Source of the DNA: Ignavibacteriota bacterium
GTDB lineage: Bacteria > Bacteroidota > Ignavibacteria > UBA10030
Reading direction: 5' to 3'
Length of the DNA stretch: 64,000 bases
NCBI GenBank assembly: GCA_003170475.1
Contig: PMZI01000023.1
Coordinates: forward strand, 276,402-340,401
How positions within the stretch are numbered: position 1 is the stretch's first letter; every line of letters starts with the position of its first letter. The notes under the pieces were generated by a model, which saw only the letters and a list, made by a program, of their open reading frames with translations, had not been told where the DNA came from and searched no databases. The translations under genes were made by a program, and so were the position numbers. Of the stretch, positions 1 through 9,176 are shown piece by piece.

Positions 1-31
1 ACAAACAGCCACCCCCGAAGGAAGTGACGGT

Positions 32-1654
32 ATGAACAATCGCCTCTATATTGACTCGTACGCGATGATTGGAAGGCGCGGAGCGAAGGACATTGAAACA
101 CGCTATGAAACAGAAGATCTCCTTGAGGAGATGGAGTGGTGTGGGATCCACGGCGCGTTCGTTGCACATGCCACCGCCAAGGAGTACGATCCGACGTTCG
201 GCAACAAACTCCTTATGCGTGAGCTGAAGAAAAGCCCGAGGTTGTATGGCGTCTGGACCGTCATGCCGCATCACACGGGGGAAATGGCTGAGCCCAAAGA
301 GCTCGTGAAGGAGATGCGCGACCATGGCATCCGAGTCGCGAAAATGCATCCGCGCATTCACCGGTATCCGTTTACCATGGATTACTGCGGTGCTCTTCTC
401 AAAGAGCTGGAGCGAAACGAAATCCTCCTCATGCTCGAAGGAGGACACTTCTACAATCTTGATGTCCTCGAGTCGAGTAATCAGGTTCTCCTTTCAGAAC
501 TTGATGTTGTCCTCACAAATTTTCCCAATCTGAAGGTTCTTCTCCAAGGATCACGCTGGGATTCGACGCGTTACACCCAACCGTTAATGAAGAAACACAA
601 GAACCTCTACCTCGAGCTCTCAAGCCATCAAGGGAACCGGGCCATGGAGGTTTTTACCGAATGGTACGGTGCCGATCGCATCCTTTTTGGCACGGGGGCG
701 TTGGACAAAGCGCCGGGTGCAGCCAAGGCGTTTGTCGACTACTGCACGCTCAATGATACAGACAAACAGTTAATAGCGGCCGGGAATATCTCGCGGCTCA
801 CAAAGCTCGAGACTCCGCCCTACCCGTATAAAGAAGAGAAGAACTCGGATTGGATCGTCGAACGCGCAAAGGAAGGCAAGCCGTTGAGGGAAATCCTTGT
901 GATCGATTCTCATGCTCACATTGCGCACGACGGGGCTGCCGGGGTGGGATTCATCCATATGCCCTACGGCGATGCCAAAAGCATGGTTGAGCGAGCTAAG
1001 TTGATGGGAATTCGAAAAATGTGCGTCAGCAGTTTTCTGGCGATCTGGGCGGACTTTGATGAGGGGAACGCAATTGTCTGGGAGGCCATGAAACGCTATC
1101 CCCGCTTCTACCACGGGTATGCGTCGCTCCAGCCGCAATATGTGAAGAACTGGAAAAAGGAGCTACAGAAAGTCCATGGCAAATGGAAAATGGGAGGATT
1201 GAAACCGTACCATCCTCGCACGAATATTCCTTACAACGACAAGCTCTGGGATCCATGGTACGAATATGGCAACCGCATCAATGCCTATGCGCTCATTCAT
1301 CCCTCACCCAATGTTGTTGAAGAGGTGAACGATATCGCTGCCCGCTATCCAAATATCACCTTCATCATCGCGCACTGTGGTGGTTCATACCCCGATGCGC
1401 GCAAGGGCATCGAGATCGCCAAAAAGAATCCCAATGTATACCTGGAAATTACGCTCACCGCCGTGACGTACCGAATCATCGAGTTCATGGTACAGCATGT
1501 CGGGGCCGACCGCGTTTTGTTCGGAACGGATCAACCGATGCGTGACCCCATTCCTCAGTTTGGCTGGATGGCGTACTCCCACTGCACGCCGGAAGAGAAA
1601 GAAAAGATGTTCGGTCTCAACATGCAAAAGATCCTGAAGAGAGTAAAACTCTAA
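32..1654 (+). CDS. Tandem two-domain amidohydrolase (Amidohydro_2-like); N-terminal half degenerate
   Basis: C-terminal half has VIDSHAHI (HxH), FIIAHCGG and RVLFGTDQP metal-site motifs; N-terminal half is colinear but has YIDSYAMI, LLQGSRWD and RILFGTGAL. Confidence 0.8.
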   Translation: MNNRLYIDSYAMIGRRGAKDIETRYETEDLLEEMEWCGIHGAFVAHATAKEYDPTFGNKLLMRELKKSPRLYGVWTVMPHHTGEMAEPKELVKEMRDHGIRVAKMHPRIHRYPFTMDYCGALLKELERNEILLMLEGGHFYNLDVLESSNQVLLSELDVVLTNFPNLKVLLQGSRWDSTRYTQPLMKKHKNLYLELSSHQGNRAMEVFTEWYGADRILFGTGALDKAPGAAKAFVDYCTLNDTDKQLIAAGNISRLTKLETPPYPYKEEKNSDWIVERAKEGKPLREILVIDSHAHIAHDGAAGVGFIHMPYGDAKSMVERAKLMGIRKMCVSSFLAIWADFDEGNAIVWEAMKRYPRFYHGYASLQPQYVKNWKKELQKVHGKWKMGGLKPYHPRTNIPYNDKLWDPWYEYGNRINAYALIHPSPNVVEEVNDIAARYPNITFIIAHCGGSYPDARKGIEIAKKNPNVYLEITLTAVTYRIIEFMVQHVGADRVLFGTDQPMRDPIPQFGWMAYSHCTPEEKEKMFGLNMQKILKRVKL

Positions 1655-1705
1655 AACTGTCGCTAAACAGAGGAGAGGGATCCCCCTGTGTGATGCTTCT
1701 ATAAT

Positions 1706-1821
1706 TACACAGAGTTCCACGGAGAATCACAGAGTGCCACAGAGAAAATCTCTCTGTGTAACTCCGCGCTCACTCTGTGTTTCTCCCCGCCTGCCCCTGT
1801 TGATTCTCACGGGCGGGCAGG
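1706..1821. repeat. Intergenic inverted-repeat region (CACAGAGT/ACTCTGTG family) followed by a GC-rich hairpin
   Basis: ACACAGAGT (1707), CACAGAGT (1728), CACAGAG (1738) opposed by CTCTGTGT (1752) and ACTCTGTGT (1772); then CCTGCCC (1790-1796) ... GGGCAGG (1815-1821). Confidence 0.6.
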
Positions 1822-1901
1822 TGTGAAACGCTTCTCATCTGATGCGCATGACCGAACTCATCGTTCGGTGGGATTTTTGACAAGGACTCTAGTCTCTTCG
1901 A

Positions 1902-4292
1902 ATGAAATCTTCTTTTCCGCTCATACTGCTGTTGACCGTCGGTGTGCCGGCTCTTACTGCCGGCACCGTACAGGATCCTGATCGGACTGAAATTCAGAAC
2001 GAATCGATCAAGATCGTGATCGAGAAATTCAACGGCATATATCGGGAGACGTACTATGCGCGCCAGAACGATTCCTGGCGCACAATACTCGAAAGTGGCA
2101 GCGATCAGAGGCCAGAACCGGCTGTGAGGCAGAATGGATCAAGTATTCCTTTCGCGTATCGGATTGTGATGATAGAGCGGACAACTGATGGCGTTCAGAG
2201 AGTGGTGCTCGGTGGGTCGCTGGAAGGTGCCACGCTGGTGAAATCCATCAGTCTTGTCCCGGGCAAACCGTACGCGAGAGTTGATGTGAGGTATCGAATC
2301 CCAACGAAAGTTCAACTGCAGGCACTCTGGTCGACATACTCATTTGCCCCCGACAACAAACTCTATCGGGAGTATAAACCACTCGACTTTATCTTTACAC
2401 CACAGCTTCGGCCGGAAAAAGAATATGTGATCGCCGACCACATATTTCGCTCGCCGGCGCTAATGATGCAGAAGGGACAAGACTTCGTCGCCCTAGTCCC
2501 GATCTTGGAGAATGTCGACGGCAATAAACGAGCGATCAGGACGGTTGCGGATATGCAAGTTGAAACGGCCGACAAACCGTTTATCTCCATTGGCCTGCAG
2601 AATTTCACGCCCGAACCCTACGCTCTTCACAATACGCACGTTTACTACGTGACTCCGGATTCGCTCGCCGCGACACTGAAAGACACAACAGTGTCGCTCG
2701 GATATCTGCTTTTCCTGCGTGCCGATGCTCCCGAAAGAGAGGGCTTTCGAGACGTGGTGAGGTATCATTGGGCGGCATCGGGCTCAGAGTATATGCAGCG
2801 GGTGATCGGACCGCAAGCCGAACCATTTTCAGGATATATCCAGAAAGCATGGTATCAGTTTCTTCCTCAAGTGGCGCTGGATACTCAGTACGATGGACAT
2901 TCGGTAACGCTTCTTCGTCAGGCGCGGTTAGCCTGGAGCAACAAACTGCACAAAGCTGCCGATAATGATAGCTGGTTCAATGTGTGGTTTAATGCCCTTC
3001 GGACTGCGTACGGAATGTTTCTTTACGGAAAACAAATCGGTGATAGGCATCTCATGAATGAGGCCGAGAATGTTCTCAACCTCGCGCTTCTTGCACCCCA
3101 GAAGGAAGGAATCGCCCCTACCATCTTCTATATGGACAGCGCCGGGGGGCATTGGGTTGCCGACCATGCATGGGGCGGGATTGATGATGGCAGAGATCTT
3201 CCGATGTTCCATAATGCTTGGACCTGCTACTGGCTCCTGCAATGGATCGACCTTGTGCCGGAGCGAAAAGCCGAAATTTTCCATTTCACGGGAGCCTTCG
3301 CCGGTTTTCTTCTGTCGCACCAGCAAGCGAGCGGAGTGATTCCATCCTGGTATGATCCAACGACTCTCGCACCCGTCGAGATATTCCGGGATGAGAATGC
3401 AGAAACTGCCGGAGCGGCGCTGTTTTTGGCAGAATTCTATGCGAGGACGAAAGAAGAAAGATACTTGGCTGCGGCCGAGCAGGCGATGCGATATGTTTTT
3501 ACATCCGTGGTGCCTCAGCGGAAGTGGTTCGATTTCGAAACGTATTTCTCATGCTCTCGCAAGCCCTTAGACTTCTTCGACAAATATACACAGCAATATC
3601 CGCAGAACACATTGTCGATGCACCAGGCAGCAGAAGCGTGCTATGAATTGTACAACCTGACGGGGAAGCAGCAATACAAGGAGCGCGGTCGTGAAATCAT
3701 CGACTACCTCTGTTTGTACCAGCAGGTATGGAGCCCGCGTTGGCTGTCGTGCGAACTCTTCGGCGGCTTTGGTGTGCAAAACACGGATGCGGAATGGAGT
3801 GATTCGCGGCAGGGATATTTTGCCGTGACGTTAATGAACTACTACGAGTTGACGGGAGAAAAGGAATATTTTGAACGGGGTGTGGCTGCACTGCGCGCAA
3901 TGTTTTCGCTGTTTGAATCCCCCACATCTGCCCGCACGGCTGAGAACTATGGCCACTCGGGCATGGACAGGCCCGCAGGAGTCACAGGTTTGCATTGGGG
4001 AACCGGCAGCTCGGTTGTCTCTCTCCACCTCATCACAAATAGATACGGCGACGCATATGTTGACGTAGCGGGAGGCTGGGGTGTCGGCATCGATGGGTGC
4101 AGGATTCCAAACGTGAAAGTCACCGAAGGGACGATCAGCGTTGATGTGCTGGATAACCTGTCGGCTTCCCGAACAATCAGTTTGAAATTTGGCAGAGTGG
4201 CGAAGGGAGATTACGAAATCACGATCAATAAGAAACCACTTGGACATTTTTCATCGGCACAGTTGACGAAGGGAATCGAAGTTGCGATCTAG
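1902..4292 (+). CDS. Exported 796-aa protein, probable (alpha/alpha)-toroid glycan-active enzyme, family unassigned
   Basis: Signal peptide MKSSFPLILLLTVGVPALTAG; helical-repeat-like C-terminal half rich in W/Y/H (GGHWVADHAWGGIDDGRDLPMFHNAW). Confidence 0.5.
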   Translation: MKSSFPLILLLTVGVPALTAGTVQDPDRTEIQNESIKIVIEKFNGIYRETYYARQNDSWRTILESGSDQRPEPAVRQNGSSIPFAYRIVMIERTTDGVQRVVLGGSLEGATLVKSISLVPGKPYARVDVRYRIPTKVQLQALWSTYSFAPDNKLYREYKPLDFIFTPQLRPEKEYVIADHIFRSPALMMQKGQDFVALVPILENVDGNKRAIRTVADMQVETADKPFISIGLQNFTPEPYALHNTHVYYVTPDSLAATLKDTTVSLGYLLFLRADAPEREGFRDVVRYHWAASGSEYMQRVIGPQAEPFSGYIQKAWYQFLPQVALDTQYDGHSVTLLRQARLAWSNKLHKAADNDSWFNVWFNALRTAYGMFLYGKQIGDRHLMNEAENVLNLALLAPQKEGIAPTIFYMDSAGGHWVADHAWGGIDDGRDLPMFHNAWTCYWLLQWIDLVPERKAEIFHFTGAFAGFLLSHQQASGVIPSWYDPTTLAPVEIFRDENAETAGAALFLAEFYARTKEERYLAAAEQAMRYVFTSVVPQRKWFDFETYFSCSRKPLDFFDKYTQQYPQNTLSMHQAAEACYELYNLTGKQQYKERGREIIDYLCLYQQVWSPRWLSCELFGGFGVQNTDAEWSDSRQGYFAVTLMNYYELTGEKEYFERGVAALRAMFSLFESPTSARTAENYGHSGMDRPAGVTGLHWGTGSSVVSLHLITNRYGDAYVDVAGGWGVGIDGCRIPNVKVTEGTISVDVLDNLSASRTISLKFGRVAKGDYEITINKKPLGHFSSAQLTKGIEVAI

Positions 4293-5274
4293 CGTGCTCG
4301 TGATGTGTTTGCTCATGGGAACCACATGTGTCGAACTTCTGCAGGCTCGGCAGGATACTCTCTTCATGTCTGTTCTGAATTCCCGTAAGCATCGATTGGG
4401 AGCCCGGGACAATCCAACCGTTGGGCTCTTTGTGAGCACAGACGGTGGAACAACATGGAATCATAAAGGCTGGACCGGATACATCCGGATATTCTATACA
4501 GAAGCCGGTACAGATGGGAACATATGGTCGGCATGCGGCAATGGAGTTCTGCGTTCGACGGACGGAGGAAATTCATGGAGAATCACAACGGGTTGGCAGG
4601 TCACCGAAGTGTTGAAGATCAAGGTTGACGCACGTGCGCCGGGCACCGCGTATGCTGCAACAGCTTATGGAGTATTCAAGACGGAGAATGGCGGAGAAAC
4701 CTGGCAGGAACACAACAGAGGATTTCTGAAACCATTTGTTTCGGACATCGTGATCGATAAGCAACAATCCGCGCGGCTGCTTGCTGCCACTGAGGATGGA
4801 GTGTATCTCAGCTCAGACGGTGGCACCGTTTGGCATCGCGCAGGAATCGATGGCAGAGGAGTACGGACTGTCGCACAGCATCCCACCATCAAGGATCTGT
4901 TCTTTGTCGGGACAGAGGACGATGGCGTCTTCATTTCCCGAGATGGGGGAAAGAACTGGACTGCTGCCAACAATGGTCTCAAACATCTCACCGTCTATTC
5001 CATCGCGTGTGATCGATCAAATCCTGATGTCCTCTATCTGGGAACACACGGCGGCGGAGTGTATCGTTCTTCCGACGGAGGAAAAAGCTGGCAACAGAAG
5101 GCGGAAGGTCTGGGCAATCTCGTTGTCCATTCCATTGTGATGCTTCCGTCGAATTCATCTGTCGTCTTCGCCGGAACCCTGAACGGAGGGATTTTCAAAA
5201 GTACTGACGGCGGTGACCACTGGAATTTCAACAGTCAGGAAGAAGCACAGGTGTGGGGTCTATGGGCGAGGTGA
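4282..5274 (+). CDS. Exported Asp-box (BNR/VPS10-type) seven-bladed beta-propeller protein
   Basis: Seven Asp boxes: STDGGTTW, STDGGNSW, TENGGETW, SSDGGTVW, SRDGGKNW, SSDGGKSW, STDGGDHW; N-terminal hydrophobic signal. Confidence 0.8.
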   Translation: MRSSVLVMCLLMGTTCVELLQARQDTLFMSVLNSRKHRLGARDNPTVGLFVSTDGGTTWNHKGWTGYIRIFYTEAGTDGNIWSACGNGVLRSTDGGNSWRITTGWQVTEVLKIKVDARAPGTAYAATAYGVFKTENGGETWQEHNRGFLKPFVSDIVIDKQQSARLLAATEDGVYLSSDGGTVWHRAGIDGRGVRTVAQHPTIKDLFFVGTEDDGVFISRDGGKNWTAANNGLKHLTVYSIACDRSNPDVLYLGTHGGGVYRSSDGGKSWQQKAEGLGNLVVHSIVMLPSNSSVVFAGTLNGGIFKSTDGGDHWNFNSQEEAQVWGLWAR

Positions 5275-7094
5275 GCACATCAATGGCGGGAAGAGTTCTT
5301 TTGGTGCTGATCGCGCTTGGATCGGTCTCCATCCACTCGATGGCGCAGATGGGCTCATCCCCGGAATCCCGGTTTGAACAACGCCGGTTGCGACTTATGG
5401 ACGTTGTGAGCCAGGAACGCGACAGAGGATTCTTCACGGTTGCCGCGAAGTTGGCTACCGGCCGAGACAAAGAATTTGCCCTCGCGATGCTCGATTCCCT
5501 CACATCCGATGAAAGCATGGGAGGCATGTTCTACTCGTACATGGCGATCGGAACATATCTCAGGCTGAAAGATCAGTTGCCAGATACCCTGTTGCACAAG
5601 ATTCGACGAGCGTATCGTGAGCGTACGATGTACCGTGGTGACACTGAAAATCATTGGGTTGCATACTACACGGGCCTGTATCTTGCAGCTCAAACGTGGC
5701 CGAACGAGGAGCGCTCGCAATGGTTCAACGGCAAGAGCTCTGCAGAGAATTTCAAAGAATCGGAGGAGTGGCTGAGTCGCTGGATGACCACAACGGCAAC
5801 GATCGGACAAGGAGAGTTTGATTCGCCGACCTACTTCACCGTATTCATCACCCCGATGATCACGCTCTTTGATTTCGCCAAAGATCCTGTCATGAAAAGA
5901 AAGGCCCAGATGACGGCAGATCTGCTGCTGGCGGACTTTGCGGCGGAACATCTCGACGGAAACTACTGCGGCGGACACAGCAGAGACTATCCTGAAGATA
6001 TCATCAACCCCCTGTCTGCCCCCGCTGCATTGTGGGCATGGCTGTACTTCGGTGAACCGAAGGTGGAACTATGGCAAGAGAGCCGGTACCGCCCACGATA
6101 TCGCGGCGGGTGGGAAACGCTCTTTGGAGCGATGAGCTCCTATCGCTTGCCCGATGTCATCTATAGAATCGCCACCGACCGCTCGAAGGCGTATGTCCAC
6201 ACAGAGACGAAGCGGGTTCGAAACATTATCCGCTTCGGACGGGAAAAAAATCCCCCCGTGTATAAGTACACGTACATGACTCACGACTATGCGCTTGGCT
6301 CGCTTCAAGGTGGAATTCTTCAACCGATTCAGCAGCATACGTGGGATGTTACCTATCGATCCGACAAGCCGAACAATACGATTTTTACACTCCATCCCTT
6401 CTATTCAGGGAAAGAACTGGCGATGTTCTTTCCGGAGGAACAGAAGTTCCTGGCTGATGATGTGGATCGCTATCATATCGTTTACACCGATCCCAGAAAA
6501 TGGAACTCCAGCTCTCCGTACGAGCAGACATTCCAGCACAAGAATGCGATCATCGTTCTCTATGACATATACCCGGAAGCGAATCACAAGCATATCGACG
6601 GATTCTTCCCGAAGAACCTCGATGAACGCATCGACGACTCCTCGGGCTGGATCTTCTGCCGCGCCGGATCGGTTTATGCGGCGGTTTTCCCTTTGCGGCC
6701 TTATGAGTGGATCGAAGAAAAGATCAACTGGCGCTGGCGGAGCGCGGATTTGAAGAATGGAATTGTGCTTGAGGTTGGGTGTTCAGATGAAGACGGCACC
6801 TTCGAGTCTTTCAAAAAAAATGTCATACAATCGAAACCCGCTCTGAACAGTTCAAAAGATGACCTCACCGTGAACTACAAAACCCGGAGAGGCGACGCGA
6901 TGAAATTCACCTTTGGTGGAAAACGATTGCTCAATGGAAAGACGGTCGACTTCAGAGCTTACAAGTTATTCAACGGACCCTTCATCCAGAGTGAACGCGG
7001 TAGTGGAGTCATCACCTTAACGGATGGCAACAACGTGCGGATGCTCAACTTCAAGAAAGCGACGATAAAAGAATGGCAGCTATCAAAAAATTAG
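5253..7094 (+). CDS. Exported toroid-like protein, paralogue of 9177-10997; candidate polysaccharide-active enzyme
   Basis: Signal-like MAGRVLLVLIALGSVSIHSMAQ (probable start 5283); shares YRGDTENHW, TIGQGEFDSP, HLDGxYxGG, GSLQGGILQPIQQHTW, IDGFFPxNLxERI with 9177-10997. Confidence 0.6.
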   Translation: MGSMGEVSTSMAGRVLLVLIALGSVSIHSMAQMGSSPESRFEQRRLRLMDVVSQERDRGFFTVAAKLATGRDKEFALAMLDSLTSDESMGGMFYSYMAIGTYLRLKDQLPDTLLHKIRRAYRERTMYRGDTENHWVAYYTGLYLAAQTWPNEERSQWFNGKSSAENFKESEEWLSRWMTTTATIGQGEFDSPTYFTVFITPMITLFDFAKDPVMKRKAQMTADLLLADFAAEHLDGNYCGGHSRDYPEDIINPLSAPAALWAWLYFGEPKVELWQESRYRPRYRGGWETLFGAMSSYRLPDVIYRIATDRSKAYVHTETKRVRNIIRFGREKNPPVYKYTYMTHDYALGSLQGGILQPIQQHTWDVTYRSDKPNNTIFTLHPFYSGKELAMFFPEEQKFLADDVDRYHIVYTDPRKWNSSSPYEQTFQHKNAIIVLYDIYPEANHKHIDGFFPKNLDERIDDSSGWIFCRAGSVYAAVFPLRPYEWIEEKINWRWRSADLKNGIVLEVGCSDEDGTFESFKKNVIQSKPALNSSKDDLTVNYKTRRGDAMKFTFGGKRLLNGKTVDFRAYKLFNGPFIQSERGSGVITLTDGNNVRMLNFKKATIKEWQLSKN

Positions 7095-8095
7095 CGCCCG
7101 TGATGTTTCTGGCTCTTCTCATGGGCATCGTTTTCTCAGCCTTCCGACCGGCGCCTCAGGAGAAGAGTGAGGGGAAGACCTACTATGCGGCCGTCTTTCT
7201 CAATCGGGGTCACGTCACGGGTGGCACACAGAGCAATGTCGGGCTCTTCAAGCGCGCCGCCGGCGATACCGTTTGGACGAATATCTATCGCAGAAACCTC
7301 CTCAGCTTTGGCCTTGGTATCTGGGAGGGAAAATCGGGGAGGCGGTACTACATTGCAGCGGGTAACGGTCTCCACCGGTCGGTCGATGGAACAAAGTCAT
7401 GGCGCGTTCTTACAGACTGGCACACCGAAGAAATTCTTTCAGTCGCCCCCGACCCGATCGATTCCTCCATCATTTATGTGTCGACGCCATTCGGTGTCTT
7501 CAAATCTATCGACGAGGGACGCCACTGGGAAAAGAAAATGACAGGGATGAAGAAGTGGTTCGTGAAGAAAGTTGTTCTGGATGTGAACGATCGAAAGAAG
7601 CTCTTTGCCGTTGGGGAAGACGATGTATTCCGCTCAACCGACTCAGGTGATCACTGGGAAGCCCTGCACGCAGGACTCTCGGATGTTCAGTCGTTTGCGC
7701 AGGATCCCGCGTCCCCGAACCACTTTCTGGCTGGCGGTGAGGAGAACGGTATTCGTCTCACCCTCGATGGCGGTAAAACATGGCAAACCGCCCAAGGAGT
7801 GCCGAAAGAATCTTTTTATGCGATCACCATTTCGCCCGATGGGCGCACGGCGTATGCAGGCGGCTTCAAGACAGGGTTGTGGACAAGCACAGACGCCGGG
7901 ATGTCGTGGAAGCTTCTGTGGAAAAATCCCGAGATCGAAGCGATTTCCACGATCTTTGTACACAAGAACGACCCGAGCCACCTGATGATCGGTACAAGTG
8001 GCCAGGGAATCTATGAATCGCCGGATGCGGGCAAGACATGGCGCTGTGACGGACTGCAGGGATGTCAGGTGAGACAAATCGAACTCTATCCTTAA
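7073..8095 (+). CDS. Exported Asp-box seven-bladed beta-propeller protein
   Basis: Seven Asp-box-like repeats (SVDGTKSW, SIDEGRHW, STDSGDHW, TLDGGKTW, STDAGMSW, SPDAGKTW and a degenerate first RAAGDTVW); signal peptide. Confidence 0.75.
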   Translation: MAAIKKLAPVMFLALLMGIVFSAFRPAPQEKSEGKTYYAAVFLNRGHVTGGTQSNVGLFKRAAGDTVWTNIYRRNLLSFGLGIWEGKSGRRYYIAAGNGLHRSVDGTKSWRVLTDWHTEEILSVAPDPIDSSIIYVSTPFGVFKSIDEGRHWEKKMTGMKKWFVKKVVLDVNDRKKLFAVGEDDVFRSTDSGDHWEALHAGLSDVQSFAQDPASPNHFLAGGEENGIRLTLDGGKTWQTAQGVPKESFYAITISPDGRTAYAGGFKTGLWTSTDAGMSWKLLWKNPEIEAISTIFVHKNDPSHLMIGTSGQGIYESPDAGKTWRCDGLQGCQVRQIELYP

Positions 8096-8110
8096 GAGAA
8101 GGCATCTTCT

Positions 8111-9160
8111 ATGATTGATCAATACGAAACATTCGGGCATCACAGGAATGTTGCACGGTCTCTGTTGATTCTCATTTCACTCTTGGCCGTGGTCGTAATA
8201 ATTCCGGCAACTCTCTTGTCGCAAGAATCAACTGTCTACGTCTCGGTCTTGTCGACAAAACTGTTTGTCGTCGGGGCCGCGAATCCTGAAACCGGAGTCT
8301 TCTACAAGAAAACCACGGACGACACTGTGTGGCAACACACGGGGCCAAAAAACATACGTGATTTCGGAATCGCGGTGCACACGCCGTCACGGGGTCAACT
8401 GATTTGCATTGCTGCCGGGAACGGTCTCCACAAGACAACCGACGGCGGAAAAACGTGGAAGATGACGACGGGATGGCAGATTACCGAGGTCTCGAGTGTG
8501 GTCATTGACAAGGACGATCCTCATCTGATATTCTGCACAACTCCCTACGGCGTTTTCAAAACTCTGGATGGCGGCGCAACGTGGGTCGAGTGCAACAATG
8601 GTATCAAGCAACTCTTTACGTCCTCCATTCTCATGGATCACTCGAACTCGAGCACACTGTATTGTTCCACGGAAGACGGCGTGTATCGGAGCGAAGATCG
8701 GGGGAATTCCTGGAAGCGAACCGGGCTGACCGTTGGCGGTGTGCGAGTGGTAGTTCAACATCCCAAAGATTCGAATACCCTCTTTGCAGGGACCGACAAT
8801 AACGGGATCTATGTGACTCACAACGGTGGGAAGTACTGGGAGAAATGTGCTGCCGGTCTGGATCATTCAACATTCTACGCGATCGTCTTTGACCCTAACA
8901 ACCCGCAGATTCTCTACGCCGGCGGATATGTCACCGGCGTCTACAAATCAACCGATGGCGGACAAAGCTGGAAGAGGATAAACGACGGCCTCACGAATCT
9001 GAACATTCATTCTCTGGCGGTCGATCCGACGAACAGCAATCGGGTCTATGCAGGAACGCTCTGGAGCGGTGTGTTTCGTTCGCTCGACGGCGGTGCCAGT
9101 TGGCACTCTGCAGGGCTAACCGGCTCACAAGTGTGGACAATTACCGTACAACCATTCTAA
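8111..9160 (+). CDS. Exported Asp-box seven-bladed beta-propeller protein
   Basis: Seven Asp-box-like repeats (TTDGGKTW, TLDGGATW, SEDRGNSW, THNGGKYW, STDGGQSW, SLDGGASW and a degenerate first TTDDTVW); signal/TM segment. Confidence 0.78.
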   Translation: MIDQYETFGHHRNVARSLLILISLLAVVVIIPATLLSQESTVYVSVLSTKLFVVGAANPETGVFYKKTTDDTVWQHTGPKNIRDFGIAVHTPSRGQLICIAAGNGLHKTTDGGKTWKMTTGWQITEVSSVVIDKDDPHLIFCTTPYGVFKTLDGGATWVECNNGIKQLFTSSILMDHSNSSTLYCSTEDGVYRSEDRGNSWKRTGLTVGGVRVVVQHPKDSNTLFAGTDNNGIYVTHNGGKYWEKCAAGLDHSTFYAIVFDPNNPQILYAGGYVTGVYKSTDGGQSWKRINDGLTNLNIHSLAVDPTNSNRVYAGTLWSGVFRSLDGGASWHSAGLTGSQVWTITVQPF

Positions 9161-9176
9161 CGAGGAAACACTGACC

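Noticed and set aside
1877-1905. TTGACA upstream of the 1902 gene
   Set aside because: A -10 box at proper spacing would fall at or inside the start codon.
4282-9160. Sialidase (GH33) call for the Asp-box proteins
   Set aside because: Asp boxes are structural; seven repeats and lack of an evident Arg triad do not support sialidase.
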